From the NCBI GenBank assembly GCA_025345505.1, contig JANVCC010000106.1:12282222-12346221 (forward strand): DNA of 64,000 nt. Direction: 5' to 3'. The position numbers and the translations under genes were made by a program. The DNA is from Todiramphus chloris collaris. Lineage: Eukaryota > Chordata > Aves > Coraciiformes > Alcedinidae. Under the pieces are notes generated by a model. The model searched no databases and had not been told where the DNA came from. It saw only the letters and a program-made list of their open reading frames with translations. Of the stretch, positions 24,446 through 36,291 are shown in pieces; position 1 is the first letter of the stretch, and every line of letters begins with the position of its first letter.

Positions 24446-25672
24446 AAGTAGAGATGAAAAAATCCTCTAAGAATTGTGGAAAGAGGTGATGTAATTCTGC
24501 AGAACTGCTCAGGCAATATCAGCAGTACACAAATCTAGATTTGGGAGCTGGATTAACATCCACTTTCTAAGTGATGTCTCACTCCTGCAGTAGAAGTACT
24601 ACATATTTGAAGAAACACAAAATGAGAAGTGATTTTTCTTAAACTGAGAGAAGTACTACTCAACGTATAAGGTCAGCAGCACATAAAGATTCCATGGATC
24701 ACCTTTTCCTCTGTTTTAAGCTTTTCCTTTTTCCATTTACAGAATGAAAATATCAAGAATCCAGAGGGCTTATCCAGGTAATCTTTAATTTCATAGGTTT
24801 TTTGAGAGAATATAGAGGAAAAATACTCATCTCGCCTGTTATATCATATTGTAAGCTGGAAGATTTAGAAAGGGAAGCAAAACCTGAAAAGTTTAGAAGA
24901 TTACAATGCATGGATGTGTATGTACAAAAGAAATCCTTGGCTAGAAGGGATGTTCATCACTTTGTTAAATTGTGGTGCAGACAAGAGGATTTCTATATAA
25001 AGCAGCAGCAATAATCTCTGTCTCCACAAATGCCACAAGGTTTTATAGTCATTTGCATAGTAAGAATTTCTTCTGGATTTGCTAACCTCCCCACAGAGCT
25101 CTTCACATGGATTTTGGTAATTTTACATAGCTTTTTTTTAACCTTATATATTGTGTTCTTGACAGTATTGGCACACAATATCAGTTTAGAATATAATAAG
25201 GTGTTCGTTCTTGCCTGTTTTCATCCCTGCTGCAGTCCTTGGTCTGCATAATTACTGTATTCCCTTGTCTGTCCCCCTTTCCTTTTTAAGCCCATTGTTC
25301 CATCTTCTGGCAATGGAGAAAATGCCCCAGATGCCAGCATCATCCTCATTTTGCTGTTTCACTGCTCTGTTTCCATGAGCTGCTTATTCCATCTCTCTGT
25401 TGCCTAGGGAAGATGGACAAAGGCAGAGGGAGGGATGTGAGAAACAGAAAACAGCCCTGGAGAGGAGGAATTTTGTTAGCTCATTTGACTCCATTTTGTG
25501 CACCAGTCCCACTGCTTCCAGTTGTTTATGCTTCACTTCAGACCTTCCTGTAACTTTATACCTCAAACTTTACACCTTGCTCAGGTAAAGGCTGGGAAGA
25601 TCATCTGAGCTGCCTTGAAATTTATTTAGTTAGTCAAGGATAAGAGAAAAACACCAACTGTTGTTCTCATCA
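24446..25672. other. Stretch with no recognised gene
   Basis: No LTR matching 18083-18895 occurs here, so provirus A appears truncated at its 5' end. Only short ORFs (up to 73 codons) are present. Confidence 0.5.
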
Positions 25673-26264
25673 TGTAGAAAAAGCTGAGGAATGTTGATTT
25701 TGCTTACTGCAGAATAAGTATAATCTTTTTTTCCAACATTAACTTGAATGATAGAAGACTTAAGCTGCCTCATCAGGAATCTAGAGAAGACTAGAAGCCT
25801 TAAGTGGTCTTACGGGAAAATGAGGCCTAAGCTAAGTCTTATGGTGAAAGGAAGATAAACACAAAAGTACACAATTGCCAATCAAAATATGTTAATAGAT
25901 AAAGGGGCAAGAGTTAAGGGCTATTTAAGATGAACAATAGTAACTTCAAGAAGATACTGTAGTTTGCTCTGTAAGCTCAGGAATATTATTTTCTCCAAGG
26001 GGAAGCAGGAACCTGCCAGACATGAAATTACAAACTATTATGTACTGTTACGAAGAAGATGTCTCAGTTGACCTGTAAACCTTGGAAGTACTAGTTCATA
26101 GGGAAACAACGGAAGCACTTCTGCAGACAGGTATATAATGCTGAAAACTCTGACCAGAGGTGTGCCTACATTGTTAGGACACCCGCTTTTGCAAGAACGT
26201 ATAATAAATTGCTGCTTCACTAGTACATCTACTGCAAGTCCTTTCATAGGACCTTTGGTGGTGT
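25673..26264 (+). mobile_element. Solo LTR related to the 5' LTR of provirus B
   Basis: Starts TGTAGAAAAAG. It matches the reverse complement of 37211-37817 over nearly its whole length, including GGGGCAAGAGTTAAGGGCTAT, CCAAGGGGAAGCAGGAACCTG and a TATAATAAATTGCTG polyadenylation region near 26200. The extreme 3' end is missing, because another LTR in reverse orientation begins at 26265. No internal sequence is attached. Confidence 0.85.
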
Positions 26265-26500
26265 TGTACGACTCAATATGTCATTGTTGAGACAGACTCA
26301 CACACTACTACTCCAAAGGCTCAAATACTCATGCTTCTAATGCTGCTTCAAATACTGCTCCTGTGGCTGCAAGCCCTTTTATAATCCTTCTAATAAGAAG
26401 TGACCACACCTGATTGGCCTAATCAAGGAACACCTGTCCACAATTGTGTGCTTTCCCTGTTTGTGAACTGGTGATTCTTTTCTATAAATCCCACTGTGAC
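26265..26500 (-). mobile_element. Minus-strand LTR-like repeat abutting the preceding LTR
   Basis: Starts TGTACGACTC on the plus strand. It matches, in reverse, the repeat at about 51465-51666, sharing a CTCAACAATGACATAT stretch, GTAGTGTGTGAG and a TATA-type TTATAAAAGGGCTTGCAG (near 26373 on the minus strand). It truncates or interrupts the 3' end of the LTR at 25673-26264. The right boundary was not resolved. Confidence 0.65.
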
Positions 26501-27633
26501 ATTATATCCTCCTTCATTGCCTTGGAACACACTTCTATGCTGTTCTTTTTACTTTGTAACTGATTACAGTGCTTGATTTTTTCTCTTTCAGTATGTTAAC
26601 AGAAAGTGAAAAAAACATTTGAAAACACTCTATAAAATAATCATATACAGAAGTAATTTCTGGCATGAGCTATGACATCATCACTATTCTGAAGTCAGAT
26701 TAAGCCTGCCTTTCTTTTGAAACAATGGGCTCTAGGGAAAACCCTCAAGCCCCATATTACTTTTAACTTTTTTAATCCTCACCTGCTTTAACACTGATCT
26801 GACAAACTGTTCTGCTAGCACTGATTGTCATGATGCTGATAGTAATTGATTGGCAGACTTCTACATTCTGAGTTAATATGACTGCTGCTGGGCCTGTGCT
26901 CCTTTGACTGAAAAAGGACTGATAAATTTAGAGATGCTTTGTTTTCTGAAGAAGCTCTTTATTATCCTTCAGCTCTTCTGACACTTCAGAAATACAAAAT
27001 CAAGTTTCCCCTCTGCCTTTTCCCTATTTGAAAGGCTTGCTTTGTTGCATTTTGGATGCACATAGGATTGTAGTTCAAAAGTAGTACCAAAACTACATTA
27101 AGTGAAAGATAGTTGTTAATCTACATTCACTGGCACTGGTGCACCAAACCACAGAAGTTCACTAAGTGGTGAAGACTGGGGTGGGAATGGGAGTGAAGTT
27201 GGGCTGAAGATAGACCTTTTATACCTCAAATCCTCAATGAGGCCTTGGCAGTGGAACAAAAGGTAGGTGTAAGTTTATCCCAACCTGAAAGAAAGGCTTC
27301 ATTTACAACTGGATCAGAACTGGTCTTTTTTGGACTAAAAACTTTTTCTGAGTTTTCTCTTTTCTTCCACGTTGCTATTGGCATAAACTGTAATGACCCC
27401 AAAGACACAGCTAGGAAGATCACCTATGACACTAGGAAATTCTACTTCCTTTCTTCTGGAAAAAAATATGAAATGGATGCTTGAGATCACCAAATCCATA
27501 GGTACTTGCTTCAAGTCTATTTCCACGAAGAGCCCCCACACAACTGACAACTGCTTTATTTGTGCCAGAGTGCTTAATAGAGTTATCAGTGAAGCACATA
27601 TGAAGGCACAGCACCTGAGCTTTTCTGAATTCA
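26501..27633. other. Stretch with no recognised gene
   Basis: Short overlapping ORFs on both strands around 27.2-27.7 kb (up to 101 codons) partly run into the CR1 and have no recognised domain. Confidence 0.5.
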
Positions 27634-28735
27634 CACAGAATCACACTGAATCATTTAGGTTGGAAAGGACCCTTGGAATCATTGTGCCCAACCATTAGCC
27701 CTACTCTACAAGTTCACCCCTAGACCATATACCCCAACACCACATCTAAGTGATGCTTAAACACATCCAGGGATGGGGACTCAACCACCTCCCTGGGCAG
27801 CCCATTCCAGTATCTCACCACTCTTTCCATGAAGTACTTTTTCCTAGTGTCTAGTCTAAACCTACCTTGTTTCAGCTTGAGGCCATTCCCTCTGGTTCTA
27901 TCCCTAATTACCTGAGAGAAGAGACCAGCACCAGCCTCTCTACAATGTCCTTACAGGGAGCTGTAGAGAGTGATGAGGTCTCCCCTCAGCCTCCTCTTCC
28001 TCACACTAACCAGGCCCAGCTCCTTCAAGCGATCCTCATACGATCTCTTCTCCAGTCCCTTGACCAGCTTTGTTGCCTCCTCTGCACCCGCTCCAGCACC
28101 TCGATATCTCTCTTGTACTGAGGTGCCCAAAACTGGACACAGCACTCGAGGTGAGGCCTCACCAGTACTGAGTACAGGGGGACAATCACTTCCCTACTTC
28201 TGCTGGTCACACACACACACATTTCTAATCCAGGTCAGGATGCCGTTGGCCTTCTTTGCCATTTGGGCACACTGCTGGCTCGTATTCCTTTGCCTGTCTA
28301 TTATAACCCCCATATCCCTCTCTGCCAGACAGCTCTCCAACCACACTTCCCCAAGCCTGTAGCGTTGCATGGGGTCGCTGCGGCCCAAGTGCACAACCTG
28401 GCACTTGGCCTTGTTGAAACTCATGCCATCAGCAGTGGCCCAGTGATCCAGTCTATCTAAGTCTCTCTGGAGAGCCTCCCTATCCTCACGCAGATCAACA
28501 CACCTGCCTAACTTGGAATCATCTGCAGTTTACTGTAAGTCCTCGTCAAGATCATCAATAAAGATGTTAAATAGAAATGGCCCCAGCACTGAGCCTTGAG
28601 GAACACCACTTGTGACCTGCTGCCAGCTGGATTTAGTACCATTGGCCACTACTCTCTGGGCCCGTCCATCTAGCCAGTGCTTGATCCAGCAGAGCATATT
28701 CTCATCCAGGTCATGAACAGCCAATTCAATTTAAT
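27634..28735 (-). mobile_element. CR1 LINE, 5'-truncated, with ORF2 C-terminal half
   Basis: The minus-strand 3' end lies at about 27634 with the typical GATTC-type terminal repeats and a CCTTTCCAACCTAAATGAT context. Upstream, 28724-27951 in broken frames encodes the RT palm and thumb of CR1 ORF2. [11 protein letters not shown] with [10 protein letters not shown] is visible in the frame starting at 28724, followed by [10 protein letters not shown] (28424) and the C-terminal [12 protein letters not shown] segment. A TAA at about 28529 and frame changes near 28.2 kb break it. An (AC)n tract interrupts at 28203-28222. Confidence 0.93.
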
Positions 28736-30594
28736 GCAAACTGTTCTTCATACACAGGAACATTTAGCCTCTGTGTATCCCCTCTAGAAGCAAAGTATGG
28801 CAAAAGAAGTTCTGTAGCAATAAGAATAATGACTTATGACTAGCAACTTTCTTTTCAGAAGCAAGCAGGTACTATTTTAAAAGGTTTTAAGTAAACATAT
28901 GTGCCACTCACATGTATTCAAATTTTACTAATACAGAGCTACTGTCACAGTGGTTAATTAATCCATTATTTACATTAACAAAAATAACAAATATTTTCTT
29001 CAGCTTCAGCAAAGCCTCAATTTACATATTTTGAAAAGTTTGGCAAATATTACCCTTACATGTCTCTCTAAGTCTGGAAGGTGTTATCATCCTCCCTGTG
29101 AAGAATATGAATGCCAAATATATTAAGTAATCACTTCCAGAGTTTTCACTGAGATATCTGATATCTCTTAACCATTACAATTTATTGATTTTTTTTTTTT
29201 TTTTTAGGCCTTTTCCACTTCTTTCCTCACATTTAATGGAAATACACAATTCTTTTCTACTTTATTTTCCCCTGGCTTTAGTTCTCTGTCATGTTTGAAC
29301 AGTTACTTTACCCCCTGACATCCCAAGAACTATAACAGGCTGAATGAATTCCAACCCCCTGCAGTGAAGCCCAAAAAGCACACAGGCCTAAGAAATGTGA
29401 AACCACACCAAAGATTTTGATATAAATATTTGTAAAAGACCAAAGCTAGATGATTGAAAGAGAATAGGATATAACAGAAATGCCATAACTTTGAAAGTAT
29501 TTTTCAATAAAAGAAAACTATGGTTGAACTTCATATTGGAATACTAAGGTGCTGTGACAAATGGAGGACTCAATTCTGTTTCACCTACAGGAAAGGGAAA
29601 CAAATTCTTCACAATGCACTTTATTAAAATGCTAATTTTGACTTTGCCTATGACAGGGAAATCTGTAAGAGAAAGTCATAAGACACTGAAGCTTTGAATT
29701 TTGATACATCTCTTCCTCCTCTTTCTTCCTTTTTCTCCCCTCCCTTGGCTAGCACAGGATTTGATGACTGTGACTCAAGAACATACAAAATTACAAGGCT
29801 TGTACAAAATTAAAAGGGTTATCTTTGCCTGCTTCCTTGTATACCCATGTAACTGTATACATAAAAATTCATCATAGTCCCAAGAAGAGTCTGAGAGTAC
29901 TAACAGTGTGGCTATAGGACTCTCTTCCTGAAAACTGACTTAAGTTGGTACTCTTAGGTCATTGTATAGGAAATCCAATTTGAAATTGGTTTCAAATCAA
30001 ACTCATTACACTTGGTGTAATTTCCTGATGCTGATTTCTTCTTTGTGTCTCATGCTTTCTATTATAGGTATAGCATCCTGCAGAAGTGTTACCAGTGGAT
30101 TTAGAACAAAATGAATCAAGAAATATTTCCCACATTGTGTATTCACCAGGTTATTTAAACTGAAGGAATTGATTTTTTTTCCAGTTGTGCTAAAAGGATA
30201 TCTAGGAAAACAGCTTGGGTAAAACTAACAATCAAAAACACCAGCAAAAAACCCAACCATGAAGGCTATGAGCAATGGTAATAATAATGTTCAATTTTGA
30301 GATCATTGTACTAGGACTTCAACACAGAAATGAAGTCTTGTGGTAGAAGTAAACAAAGCAAAAGCTTTGGATAAATCACTTGTTTGATTACATCTCAGGA
30401 AATCGTTTGAAAATAAATATAAAGGCTGGCCTCTCTGACAAACTACTTTGAACAACCTGGAACATTCTGTGACATCCCTTATTGACATGCACTTCTTTAG
30501 ATAGAAGATTACCTAATGGGGGAAGAATAACTAAACATGACAGATGCAAAATGTACCTATACTCATTTACTGCATAAAAGGTTAACTCATTTAA
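28736..30594. other. Stretch with no recognised gene
   Basis: AT-rich sequence with a T-run at about 29190-29206. Only short ORFs, no domain and no recognisable repeat. Confidence 0.5.
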
Positions 30595-30599
30595 GGTTA

Positions 30600-31553
30600 T
30601 ATACACCTGTGGGAACAGGGAGTATCTGAATGTCCTTATTTAGCAAGGCTGGGAACAAAAGTGAAAGTATTTTACAGGTACCATCTCCCCAGGCTGTTCT
30701 TTCCTGATGTAATGCAATAATGCACTCCATTCCTGTGTGGTCATTGGACCATCCTAGGGCAAAAGAACAACATGTGGTTTAGGTTGACCTGAGTCACATG
30801 CATAACAATCACTCTTATTTAAACTTTTCACAGTGTATTTTATCCATTCTACCCAGGCATTTGTGTCTCCATATCCTGTTTCTACTTCATATGTCTGTCT
30901 CAAATCCTCAATTCTTACTGCTTTTACTGTTGTAGGATCATTTAAAAGTCCTCCTACCTCTGTCCTAGATTTCTGTGTACTTTTCCACTCTTCATCCTTG
31001 TTTGAACTTCTATTTTCCAATTTTTCTACCAGTATTCTGAATTGTCCTAATGGATCTTTCCCTGTGACCTCTATCCCTAGTCCATAGGGTCGAGTGAAAG
31101 TATTATTGCATTATTGTGGGTAGTGTGTCCTTTTGAGATGGTAATCATCTGGTTTAGGGGTCTCCAATACCAAGCTTCTCTATTCATATCTGCTGTCCAT
31201 CCATTAACCCAAGTAGTCCACCAAACATTACTCCAAGAGGGGCAAGGAGGACCCTCCCTATGAAGTGTCCAATCTTGTACTGGTTCAGGACAAATGTATT
31301 TTTCTGCATTGCTCAGTGCCCTTTGGTTCTCTAGACCCCCACAACCCAAAATCTGGCAAGTGTCAAACATGATGCTCTGAAGCCCGGTCGTCTTTGAAAT
31401 GCTGAATTGTAGTGGTGTTGGGGCATGATCCAGCACTCCTTCTTTCATGATAGTGAAGTATAAACAATATATTAACATTATTTTGAATGTTTTCAACCTT
31501 TTACAACCCCAAACACAACAGATAAATACTAGTGCAATAAAAAATACAACCAA
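30600..31553 (-). pseudogene. Provirus B env surface-subunit fragment
   Basis: Two frames (31553-31077 and 31020-30754) are collinear. The first begins with a hydrophobic stretch and a signal-like segment, then a cysteine- and tryptophan-rich ectodomain (CQILGCGG, CPSWSNVWWTTW). The second ends with NKSDCYACDSGQP, a Cys-X2-Cys pattern seen in class I envelope SU proteins. The fusion peptide, immunosuppressive-type region and membrane anchor of TM are absent. A stop separates the two parts. This is a truncated remnant, not a usable envelope. Confidence 0.75.
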
Positions 31554-31789
31554 AATCTCTACTACTAAACCAGTATTTCAGACAGTTTTAAAATTATTGC
31601 TTCTTCAGTTTGATGAGCAGAGGATCCTCGGTGTGCTGTATATGCCAATATTAATAATGTCTGTCCTCAGAGGGAGGTTCCACTGGTCCTTTAAGCCAGG
31701 TGTAATGAGTCCAGCCTTTCTCAGGAGTCCTGACCACAGTTTCAATTGTCAGTGGAACCTGGAAAGGGCCTTCCCATTCAGGCTGCAGC

Positions 31790-32640
31790 TTGACTTAATC
31801 AGAATCCATTCCCCAGGTTGGATGTTATGGACTGCAAATTCCAATGGTGGAGTTTGTGCAAGGAGTCCGTTACTTCAGAGGAACAATAAAGAGGAGGACA
31901 GCCCCAGTATACAGTTCTTAAGAAAAGGATCTTTGGTTTCAAACATTGGTATTTTTCCTACTCCACCTGTATAAGGTAAGCCAAACAATAGTTCATAGGG
32001 AGATACACCTAGGTCTTTCCTAAGTGCCATTCGAATTCTCAGTAAGACAGTGGGCAAGCATTTAATCTAAGGTAATTTAGTTTCAAAAATTAACTTTGAT
32101 AATTGTTTCTTTAGGGTCTGATTCATTCTTTCAACCCTACCAGAGGAGGGCAGATGCCAGGGAGTATGAAAGTCCCAGGATATTCCTAATCCTTCCATAG
32201 TCCCTTAAAGCACCTTGAATGTAAAGTGGCTTGCTTGATCAGAATCTATATTTTCAACTATTCCAAACCTGGGAATAATTTGTTCTAGAAGGATTTTAAT
32301 TACTCCTGCAGCTGTGGCTGTAGCCATTGGATATGCTTCTACCCATTCTGTTAGATGGTCAACTAATACCAGGATATATTTCAACCTTCCTATAGGTGGC
32401 AATTCTGTAAAATCTACTTGGATACTTTGAAAAGGTCTTAAACTGGGTTCTCTTCCTCCTTGAGGTTGTTTCTTGAGAACCTTTTTATTTATCTTTTTAC
32501 AAACAACGCACCTTTCACAAATTTGCTTATATATGTTATAAAGTCCTATGCATCCATATTTCTCTAAGATTAAATCACACAGTGCTTGTACCCCTCAGTG
32601 ACTCCCTTGGTGTAAAATAGCCATTATTACCTTCATAATT
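31790..32640 (-). pseudogene. Provirus B integrase
   Basis: The core frame 32402-32205 contains VLVDHLTEWVEAYP and the second catalytic Asp in DSDQASHFT. A stop follows at about 32204. The next segment, carrying the Glu region (SSGRVERMNQTL), lies in the same general region near 32.13 kb. The C-terminal frame 32057-31875 includes RKDLGVSPYELLFG, typical of gammaretroviral integrase. The N-terminal HHCC region lies at about 32.45-32.6 kb but is degraded. Env starts just downstream. Confidence 0.85.
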
Positions 32641-32649
32641 TCTTTATTT

Positions 32650-33450
32650 AGCACTTCTCATCCATCTGGGAGAATCCACTTCCCTTCTTCCATTACAATA
32701 GCTCCCAATTCCTTCAACTCCTTTTTCTTGCCTTCAGTGAAAGTTTGAAACCCCTTTGGCTCCAACACACAAGGAATAAGATTACACATCCTAAGTAATT
32801 CAGGCCTTAGGGCAGCTTCTTTGGCTACCTCATCTGCTAATCTGTTTCCTCTAGCTTTCAGGGAGTTCCCTTTCTGATGCCCACTTACATGGACTACTGC
32901 AATTTCTATGGGTAGGAGTAAATTCTTTAAAACCTGTTCCACCAATTCCCCACGCAACAACTCCTTTCCTTTACTGTTAATGAATCATCTTTCATCCCAT
33001 ATTTTTCCAAATGTTTGAACTACCCCAAAAACATACCTTGAATCAGTATAAATTGTTCCTTCTATTCCATCTAACAGTTGTAATGCTTGATTTAAAGTAT
33101 ATATTTCATGTCTGGGCAGACCAATTGTTAGGTAGACTTTCTGATTCTTTTACACTTTGATTTCTCCATCAATAATTACATAACCATTGTGCCTTTTTCC
33201 CTGTATGATCCTGGAGGACCCATCAATAAATAAACGGAGACCTGCTGGCAAGGGTAGGTCCCTCAAGTCAGGCCCCACTTTGGTATGATACTCTATTATA
33301 TCCAGACAGTCATGTTCATGTTCTTGGTTATTAGTTTCCCCTTTCCATAGAAAGGTGTCAGGATTGAGGCATGAGTCAGCAGTTAGAATTAAGTCATCTT
33401 TTTCCATTAAAATTGCCTCATACTTCAAAATCCTAGAATCAGTGAGCCAT
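32650..33450 (-). pseudogene. Provirus B RNase H
   Basis: The N-terminal part (33428-33150) includes RLFIDGSSR, with the first catalytic Asp present. The C-terminal part (32960-32658) includes VVHVSGHQKG and NRLADEVAKEAA. Stops and frame changes separate the two halves. It is joined to RT upstream and integrase downstream, as in gammaretroviral pol. Confidence 0.85.
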
Positions 33451-33519
33451 CTTCCTTCCTTTTGGGTCAGAATTGTCCTTACTTGATGTGGAGTACTTAC
33501 TACAAGTGCTCCTCCAAAA

Positions 33520-34560
33520 GTTAGTTTTCAGCTTTCTTCCACCAAGAGGGCTGTGGCTGCTACTGCCTGTACACATTCTGGCCACCCTCGGGATACTGGG
33601 TCCAGTAGCTTAGATAAATAGGCAATTGGTTGTTTCTTGCCTCCCCATTCTTGGGTTAACACCCCCAGGGCTGTTCCCTTATCTATGGTAGCAAATAAGT
33701 GGAATGGTTTGTCAAGGGAGGGCAACATAGGAACAGTGATTAAATTTTTAATTCCTGTATTAATTCTTTTTCTTCATTAGTCCATACTAAATCATTAGGC
33801 TCTCCTCCTAGCAATTTTAAATATAATCCCTTTGTTTTCAATGCATATGATTCAATCCATAGGCGACAATAGCCTATCAGTCCCAAAAATTTTCGCAGCT
33901 CCTTTTTATTTTCCGGGAGAGGTAATTCAACTATTCCTTTTATCCTCTGCGATTTATCCTCCATTTCCCTTCACTGATGAGATGTCCTAAATATTTAACT
34001 TAATTTAGTTATTTAATGATTTAATTAATTAATTAATTGATTTTGGTACCCTTAGTCCCTGTTTCCCCAGGAAATTTAACAAGGCATTTGTGGTTTCCCT
34101 TACATTTCCCTTCTTTTCCTGTGAGATTAAAAGATCATCTACATATTGTAGAAGGCTAACTTCAGTTGGGACTTTAAACTTCTCTAATGCTTCTTCCAAT
34201 GCTTGTCCAAATGGATTTGGTGATTCAGTGAATCCTTGAGGTAAAACCATCCATCTAAATTGTTTTCATCCTGTGGAAGGATCTTCCCATTCAAAAGTAA
34301 ACATATCTCTGCTATCACAGTCCAATGGACATGCACAGAAGGCATCCTTGAATTCAATCACACTAAACTATCAATGGTTATGTGGTATTTTACTCAATAG
34401 AGTGTAAGGATCAGGAACCACTGGGTGACGCCCTTGGACTATTTGGTTTCATTTTCTTAAGTCCTGTACCAGATGGTATGATCCATCTGGGTTTTTTTTT
34501 CCTGGTAAAATTGGGGTGTTAAAAGGAGACATACATGGTTCTAAAAGTCTATTCTTAATT
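33520..34560 (-). pseudogene. Provirus B reverse transcriptase
   Basis: The frame 34250-34029 contains LPQGFTESPN (residues 3-12) and the YVDD box at residues 36-39. The thumb (LPLPENKKELRKFLGLIGYCRLW) follows at 33964-33740, and the connection (KQPIAYLSKLLDPVSRGWPECVQAVAA) at 33728-33528. The N-terminal fingers lie upstream to about 34.6 kb in broken frames. An AT simple repeat (TTAA)n at 34017-34038 lies between palm and thumb. At least three frame breaks are present. Confidence 0.9.
34017..34038. repeat. (TTAA)n simple repeat in provirus B RT
   Basis: A short AATT/TTAA array interrupts the RT coding region between the YVDD-containing frame and the thumb. It probably arose after the provirus decayed. 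Confidence 0.85.
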
Positions 34561-34799
34561 AAATTCTCTGTAACTGGTTGAATGCCCCTACAGCCTTCCA
34601 ATGGAATGGGATACTGTCTTTGGCAAATAATTTCATTGTCTCTTTAAGTTTAATTTTTAAGGGGGTACTATTTAATCCACTTCAATTACCCTCTTGCACC
34701 CACACTGTTAGGTCAATATGGCTTTCATCTTCCTCTGTTAATAAAGCCGTGGATACTACAGTCTGTCCATCCTGGGTTCTCAATTCCAATCCTTAATTG

Positions 34800-35150
34800 T
34801 ATTATTGAATCTCTTCCTTATACATTACTTCCAGATTCAGGGATACATAAAAGTTGCCCATGAATTATCCCATCACCTAATTTTAAGGTGGTATTTTCAA
34901 ACATGGGGACTGGGAATCCTTTCCCTTTTATGCCTGAGACTGTTATTCTTTGTTCTGATAGTTTCAATCCTTGTGGTATAAAATTTAATGAAGGTCTAGA
35001 AGCTCTGGTGTCAACCACGAACATAACGTCCTCCTCCTGGGGTCCCACCTTCAAATTTATCAAGGGTTCTTGGTGGGACCTTAGATTAAGAAACCCCTGA
35101 CCTCCCCACTCATCTTCAAAGGTCATTAAGGGAATCACCCTTTCTTCTTT
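34800..35150 (-). pseudogene. Provirus B protease
   Basis: The frame 35138-34818 (106 codons) is a retroviral aspartic protease. Residues 40-48 read FVVDTRASR, where the family active site is Asp-Thr/Ser-Gly, so the glycine is replaced by Arg45. A flap-like segment (VSGIKGKGFPVP) follows. The gag/pro boundary is marked by the zinc knuckle just upstream. Without the glycine, activity is not expected. Confidence 0.85.
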
Positions 35151-35162
35151 TCTTAGCTCAGG

Positions 35163-35204
35163 GCATTCTCAATTTAGATGTTCCTGTTTGCCTCACTGAT
35201 AACA
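35163..35204 (-). pseudogene. Provirus B nucleocapsid zinc knuckle with stops
   Basis: Fourteen codons read on the minus strand from 35204 keep the C-X2-x-X4-H-X4-C spacing of a CCHC knuckle. The first Cys, the His and the last Cys are present, but the second Cys position and one inner position are TGA codons. This marks the end of gag just before protease. Confidence 0.75.
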
Positions 35205-35478
35205 TCCTGCCAAGAGAGAACTAACCCCTGGCAATTGTCAAGGTCTTCCTCTGCCTCAGCCAATTCCTCCTCTATTTACATTTCTCCCACCTATCCCTCT
35301 TCCTTTTGTCCAACCTTCCTTCTACCTATCTTTTCTTCACTACCTGATCCACAACAGATACCATCATTTTTGCTTTCTACTTCTGCTTTTCTTCTCCATT
35401 TTTCAGAAACACTTTATGGGCCTCCCTCAGTAAATCTTGCAAAGATGTTTCAATCCAGCCATCCATTTTCTGTACCTC

Positions 35479-36286
35479 TGTCCTGGTTTGAGTGAAAACA
35501 GAACTAATTCTGTTCAGTAATTTTACTTTTCAGCTTGGTTCTTTTAATTAACTGCACTGTCTGAAGTTAGCAGCCTGTTCTCACAGACAGTGTCTGCTGC
35601 TAGCAGTGATAACACCTCATGTTTAGAGTTACTACCAAGGATTGGGGTGCAGACCAATGCCACTGCTGGGTCTTGTGTACCACATTGGGGGGTGCAGGAA
35701 GTGAAAAGCTGCACCTTCAGGGAGGAGCGGACAGGATGGGTGACTCTAAACTGACCAATGAGGTATTCCATCCCATATATGTCATATTTGGTTTAGAGCT
35801 GAGGGATCTGAAGGGTCTTTGAGTTCTTTTTCTTCCCTCTTGGACTGCTTTACCAGCTTTTGCTTGGCTTGGCTTGGGTCCTCTTTCAGTTCTTCCTCGG
35901 AGCACCTGAGGAGGACTCTGCCCATTCTGCCTGCAATCCGATCTGCATGTTCCTGAACCCGGTACCAGAATCCAGCTCCTGAGCACAGCTCCCGTCTGCT
36001 GCAGGGCCCACTCTGGGACTGCCCCAGTGCCTCCACAGCATTAGTGGTGACGGTGATGTAATTACCATCAGAGGGGTTGTATTCGATACTGGTTTTGTAT
36101 ATATTTGTATATATTCCATTTTTATAATTATTAATTTCATTTTCATTAAAGCTGTTCTAGTTTCCTTTTCTAATCGCTAAGTCTCTCTCCTTTATTCCCT
36201 TTCTCTTCCCCTCTGGGGAGGGAGGGGGGTTAACAGAGAGCGTCTGTTATAGGTCTAAGGGGCTGCCCTGACCCTAAACCAGGACA
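35479..36286 (+). mobile_element. Solo LTR of an inverted-repeat-ended family, TSD ACCTC
   Basis: Starts TGTCCTGGTTT and ends AAACCAGGACA, a perfect 11-bp inverted repeat. It is flanked by ACCTC at 35474-35478 and 36287-36291. A CCAAT/TATA-like region (GACCAATGAGG...CATATATG) near 35753-35779 is followed by ATTAAA near 36146, so the orientation is plus. The related copies are 41561-42363 and 45611-46415, both reverse. It lies in the gag of provirus B and therefore integrated later. The 5-bp duplication suits class II or III retroviruses. Confidence 0.93.
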
Positions 36287-36291
36287 ACCTC

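Noticed and set aside
24446-25672. Possible 5' LTR of provirus A
   Set aside because: I compared this stretch by eye with 18083-18895 and saw no shared words, so a 5' LTR is not supported.
27867-28460. Plus-strand ORFs of 65-130 codons
   Set aside because: They are antisense to the CR1 ORF2 coding strand, which explains the open frames.
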